This document shows positions 59,821 to 64,000 of a DNA stretch of 64,000 nucleotides, in pieces (position 1 is the first letter of the stretch; the number at the start of each line of letters is the position of its first letter). Under the pieces are notes generated by a model that was not told the origin of the DNA, made no database searches, and worked only from the letters and a program-made list of their open reading frames with translations. This DNA is from Calliopsis andreniformis (lineage: Eukaryota; Arthropoda; Insecta; Hymenoptera; Andrenidae). The stretch spans positions 10,890,961 through 10,954,960 of the forward strand of contig NC_135071.1 of NCBI RefSeq assembly GCF_051401765.1, read 5' to 3'. The translations under genes and the position numbers were made by a program.

Positions 59821-60450
59821 CTAGTGTCCAACATCACAAGATGAATCACGTGTTTCACGTCACGAGCCCGTATCTTACCACTTTGCGCCAACACATATGC
59901 TACCAGATTAGCTCGTTATTCCACCTGAACTAGTAGATTAGGGCTTTTGACAGTTCCAACAGTTTCTTGCCAACCGCTCATCAAAGAAGAAATATTCCCC
60001 TATAAGCGGAAAACGACTCAGACCAAGCGTGCTTGTGTACTGCTAAACAATAACTCGCTAAATCTATTCTTTTTCATGTGCTTCCATAATGAACAGCTTT
60101 TTCAAGAAATTGACCTCGTTTCCTCATAACAAGTAGCGAGAATCTCGTCGATGATCGAAACAAGAGAAACATCAACAGAACGAGGGAAATGCATGTGGGT
60201 CACGTTCGTGGAGTAGCACGAGGGGTTGGCAAGGGCAGGGAAACGAGCACGTGCACAGTTCGCGTTTGAATAACGATAGGAGGGCGAGGGTGAACGGGTG
60301 GAATAGCTATATAATGAACAACGGCTCCTTTCGGGTTTGTTTCGCCTGTGATTCGCTTTTTATGAATTTCGTCGACTTTTTGGTGCAGCGGAATGAGCTA
60401 CTTGAGGATATCTCGCGAAAAAACGCTGTTGGATCAGGAGGGGGTAGCTG
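59820..60450. other. CpG-bearing patch
   Basis: The segment 60150-60430 includes 'gagcacgtgcacagttcgcg' with a CACGTG E-box and the palindromic GTGCAC, plus 'gatcgaaacaagagaaac'. No protein-like frame. Candidate regulatory DNA. Confidence 0.3.
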
Positions 60451-60671
60451 AAATTTGTAATCAATGGAAGAGTTAGGTCGACAGATATAGATACGAATTG
60501 TTAGAGTGGAAACGTAACTTAGAAACGTATTAGTTTATTTCCTTTTATTGATTTTGTTGTTATAGGAGTCGAGATGAGATGAAAGGAGCATTTCTGTTTG
60601 AAGACGTCGTACATGTTCATGTTTGAGGAAAACAAAATGAAATTTTTAGGCTATTCAATAATGCTCGTGTA

Positions 60672-60965
60672 GAGGGTGTTAGACACAAGTGTCAGAAATT
60701 TTGAGAAGTGATTCTATATTTCAAAATGGGACGAAGATGAAGAAGGACATATCCGAGTTATTAATTTTTATAAAAACACTTAGAATTTGCGTGAAATATG
60801 TCTAATTTAAGACTCATTCTACTATGAGCATGCATTGGTCTGGTCAGGTGGCGAAGTCAGTAGAATAAGCTCCGAGTCAGACACACTTCATACATATCTT
60901 AGGCGTTTTCTCAACAATTAACAATTAATGAAAATGAAGCCTAAAACGCAAGTTCGTGCATCAAA
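60672..60965. mobile_element. Foldback family F, copy 3 (right arm truncated)
   Basis: The left end is 'agagggtgttagacacaagt', then 'gtcagaaattttgag', matching copies 1 and 2. The centre holds 'actcattctactatgagc' and 'gcagtagaataag'-type sequence (here 'tcagtagaataagctccgag'). The right arm is lost after about 60965, within 'aaaacgcaagttcgtgcatc'. Non-coding. Confidence 0.75.
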
Positions 60966-62255
60966 ATATCGCTGTTGTGAGTTGGCCTAATATAATTAAA
61001 CTCTAATTTTAATCCGCTATTTCGGCTGAACAAAGGTCCTTTTTTCCAAAATTTTTAATGTGATTTGGTCTTAGTTTAGCAATTTCATTTTACAATTTGG
61101 TTACTATGGAATTCCATCATATTTTACATTCAATGCTGAGTCTGTCAACAGCGGCGATATGGTCCTCTAAGGTTTCTAACACCGAATTTTCGGAGCCACG
61201 TGAGGTAAAGGAAGTTGGGGACAAGAAAAAAACGGGGATAGGAAAAAAGGGGGAAGAGGGTCATAGAGGTGATTTGGAAAGGAGCTATAAGCCAAAAGGG
61301 GTTGATAAACCCTGGGTTAGTATCTCGGAGGTTGCAATATTTTGTGGAATTCAAGCTTTAGGAAAGTATGATAAAATAGTATATTTTTTTACCCTTCCAA
61401 ATAAGAGTGCACACTGAAGGAGCAAATGGGTAAAGATGGAAATTCGTCATGGATAATAGAAACACATGCAAACAAATTGCTGGAGGATCAGGAAAAACGA
61501 ATCCACCTCGGATGGTGTTTACCGAAACAGACAAGGAAACAGAGAGGAGTTTCTCCTAGCTGGGTTTGCGGTGGACAGAGCTTTAAGCGAAACGCTGTTC
61601 ATTTGCATACCTCTCCGGGTGATTTACTTTCTGAATTTTTCAAAATTCGTCGTCGGATGCGCGAGTTGCTTCTTTTCGGAGAGTGTTACACGAAATCCAT
61701 TGTGATACCTTTGCTGTCATGAACTGAGAACAATAGAATAATTCGCTTCTACCATAGCTTTCAGTATTCAAGGGGTCTGACAAACTAATTTGAATTGAGG
61801 AATTTCGTTCGAGTAGGGCACAAATAGAAATTAAACCCATTATTTTAAATGGGACTTAAAAAATATATTTCAAAGATTGAATATTTTACTATTTTTATTG
61901 GCTAATGTATATTTAAGAGAGTATTCTAACTAACTTCGTTAAATATACATATTTAAATTTAACTCTCTCTACAGTAATGCTGATATATTTGAAAGTTTGA
62001 GTATTTTTAATCTCTAAAAATACAATTTAGTCGTATTAATGATTTACGATTATACACATTGCATATTGATATACAGTAAGTGAAAAAAGTTTCCATACTC
62101 CATATTAGAATTTTTTACTGAATTTGTTGTATTAAAATCCATTCTCTCCTTTTTTTGGAGACTCTAATTTTATTCATGTTTTGACAAATCGGAACTAAAT
62201 ATTTTTGGATAATCACAGAAAGAAACAGACTGCTCAAATATATTTCATCCCCCAG
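60966..62255. other. Non-coding DNA with a purine-rich block and one terminal-repeat-like word
   Basis: The plus strand is purine-rich at 61200-61285 ('aaaaaagggggaagagggtc'). Frames at 61097-61417 and 61426-61722 reflect this bias and have no recognisable domain. At 62072-62098 'acagtaagtgaaaaaagttt' followed by 'ccatact' resembles a Tc1/mariner-type terminus, but no partner was found. Confidence 0.35.
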
Positions 62256-62505
62256 ATAGCACACGACGCCTTGCAGACGTCCATTTTACGTACATTGTAT
62301 GCCTAAATATCTTGCGACATAATTTGGGCGTCTTAAAGACACGTCACATGGACATCTGACAGCCTTATATGCTTTTGGTCGTCTTGAAGATGTCTATGTT
62401 TCGTTCGAGCGTCTTATAGAGCCAACTTAGACGTCTTTCTGACATCTTAAGAATGTCTTTTAAGACGTCCTAAGGACATGCTGATTTGCAACTTCGAACG
62501 TCCCA
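62256..62505. repeat. Degenerate repeat of GACGTC/GTCTTAAGAC-type words
   Basis: Words around a palindromic core recur through about 250 bp: 'cagacgtcc', 'gggcgtcttaaagacacgtc', 'ggtcgtcttgaagatgtc', 'gagcgtcttatagag', 'ttagacgtctttctgac', 'cttaagaatgtcttttaag', 'acgtcctaaggacatg'. The spacing is irregular, about 20 to 45 bp. The pattern suggests a decayed array or transposon end built from self-complementary monomers. It is preceded by 'ccccagatagcacacgacg'. Confidence 0.7.
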
Positions 62506-62639
62506 AAACTATGATTTCAACATTTCAAGGAATTTTCTGGATGTTTTTAAGTCTAACCACTGAAAGCAGATATTTAAAAGCTACCCCATTTATCTATTCA
62601 TAAATTAAATACAAACTGTTATTTTCCCGAAACATTCCC

Positions 62640-63250
62640 CCGAAACCAAACACCACCTCGCCTACCAGCCAGCCTGCTCTCTAACGTGGTAGCTCTAAAA
62701 CCCTTGCTCTCGAGGATAGCGCCAGAAACGAATCGCGTTCGAAATTCGCCGACGCTCGAGGCTCTCGGACAGCCTAATGCGTTCCTCATTTTCATTATCG
62801 TCCCTCGATACCCGTGCTCGCATTAGCATTCGCGTCCGCATTTGCCGCGCATTTTACCGTGTAAAACGAAAATAGCATTCTCCCTCAGTGGTAACGGCGC
62901 GGCAGCCTGGATGGAAATACTGTTAGCACGCTGCCACGATAACCAACCCAGGGGAAAATTGATCCTAGTGTTTAAGATCCGCTCGCCACCCGCCGTGATT
63001 CTCTGCGCCGCTAATTCGCGTTTTGTTCTTCGGCCCGCTCTCCCTCGCGGATGGAACGATTCACAGGGCAATAGCGCCCTGAAAGCAACGAGATCTTGGC
63101 CCCTTCGCCCGCGTGATTCGTGCTCGAAGTAAAATCCAGCTTTATTCGGTTGCGCCGGACCGATCGTAGCCGCGAATAAATTACCACGCGAGATTATTTA
63201 TTACGTTGAGGCTGCGGGGCCTGTTTAAATTATTCACGGATATCTTGGAG
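62640..63250. other. CpG-rich patch
   Basis: This GC-rich block has crossing frames on both strands (62823-63071 minus, 62842-63132 plus) that are rich in Arg, Ala and Gly and unlike a known protein. Sites such as 'gcgaataaattaccacgcg' and 'gagattatttattacg' occur near its right edge. Candidate conserved regulatory segment. Confidence 0.35.
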
Positions 63251-64000
63251 GGTTTTAACACGAAGGCATTCGAAATGAATGGTACGATTATGTATTATAT
63301 GCGATTTATTATGGGCAGTGGAATTGATGCTGAGTTGGGGGGGAGGTTGGAGTATCTGAAAGAATTATTTATGAGTTACATGTGACCCACTTTCACGTGG
63401 GAGAATGTTTGTTTAGATAATGATAGTTTAGTAATCGAATATGTGAGAATTTAGTAAATGATGTTAGTAATTGATGGTGTAGGATTGTTCAGTGGGTATA
63501 GAATTTGATATGAGTATTTATTTTATGTATTAAGTTGCTTTTAAGTGATTAGATACTAGATAATTGGGGGACATTAATGTAATTAAAATTTGAACATATT
63601 TATATTTGAATATTATCTGTAATATTTTCGTTGAGTTTATTCTATTCTTCTTGTAATTGTTCATTTAACATCATCTTCTAATTCATTCATTTTTTAAGTA
63701 CTAGGTATATCTTTAAGGATTAGTTTCTCGAATTATATGTGCTTTGACTTACCTATTTAGTTTTTCGTTTATTCAGAAAACAGTATTTTGAGGTCTGTGT
63801 AGGATATATTTTTGAATAATTTCATGCGAGTTATAAAGGAATGTATAGTTATAAAATATATATTACAGTTCCAGCATAATATTAAAGGATAATGGTAGAG
63901 ATATTGAAAAAGTTGTCAGTCTTATCGAACTTAGAACTATTGAACTGCAACTTTGATTGATTACTAAAAAATAGCCAGAGTATTCTTGAAGCAATTAAAT
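63250..64000. other. AT-rich stretch, nothing firmly recognised
   Basis: On the minus strand AG followed by GTAAGT occurs at 63757-63750, a good donor match. The preceding sequence has only an 18-codon frame (from ATG at about 63827) that stops before the site, so it would be a non-coding exon at best. Confidence 0.4.

Noticed and set aside
62072..62098. A complete Tc1/mariner element starting at 'acagtaagtgaaaa'
   Set aside because: No inverted partner or transposase remnant was found downstream, so only a possible single end is mentioned.
63750..63850. Minus-strand AG/GTAAGT donor candidate
   Set aside because: The sequence before it has only an 18-codon frame that stops before the site, and the same 'aaataggtaagt' word at 13921-13910 also lacks an exon, so a chance match is likely.
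1..64000. CRISPR arrays, rRNA genes, prophage or operon-like clusters
   Set aside because: None is present. The texture, splice signals and repeats are those of animal nuclear DNA.

Overview
The window looks like a piece of an arthropod nuclear genome, most likely a hymenopteran (bee, ant or wasp). It is AT-rich and gene-poor, CpG is not depleted in its many GC-richer patches, it carries a TCAGT-type initiator with a downstream promoter element, GT/AG splice-site contexts of animal type, and numerous degenerate foldback (long inverted repeat) DNA elements. There is no operon structure, rRNA or CRISPR array. The species assignment is an inference from texture, not from a recognised gene.

Almost none of the window is protein-coding. 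The single convincing coding segment is a 50-codon terminal exon on the minus strand at 48976-49128, preceded by a good splice acceptor; it would finish a small secreted, cysteine- and N-glycosylation-sequon-containing protein whose signal-peptide exon I could not locate. Two places look like non-coding first exons on the plus strand: a structured GC-rich start followed by a 5' leader ending in CAG/GTATGT at 12725, and a strong CpG island with Inr plus DPE and a donor at 30268. Their coding exons would lie beyond 30.3 kb, probably outside the window; they may be alternative promoters of one long-intron gene.

Layout: 1-12.3 kb is AT-rich non-coding DNA with a 0.7 kb foldback element (7775-8490) and a palindromic repeat (11204-11302). 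12.3-12.7 kb is the first promoter/leader candidate, followed by a 50-bp tandem repeat. 14.9-17.3 kb holds a complex foldback element with rearranged blocks and a stray third copy of one block. 17.3-21.1 kb contains several CpG-rich patches. 21.9-22.9 kb is a cluster of transposon relics. 29.4-30.4 kb is the CpG-island promoter. 30.4-48 kb is intron-like DNA with CpG-rich islands, a second palindrome copy whose loop is inverted (36453-36537), and a TTAA-flanked MITE (39506-39725). 46.9 kb holds a tRNA-like polymerase III promoter relic. 48.9-49.1 kb is the small secreted-protein exon. 52-64 kb has a short hairpin element, two more members of the 22.2 kb foldback family, and CpG-rich patches.

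The most interesting signals are (i) foldback elements that show loop inversion and block reordering between copies, (ii) the three-way-junction-like fold at 12369-12442 just upstream of a leader exon, and (iii) the orphan secreted-protein exon.
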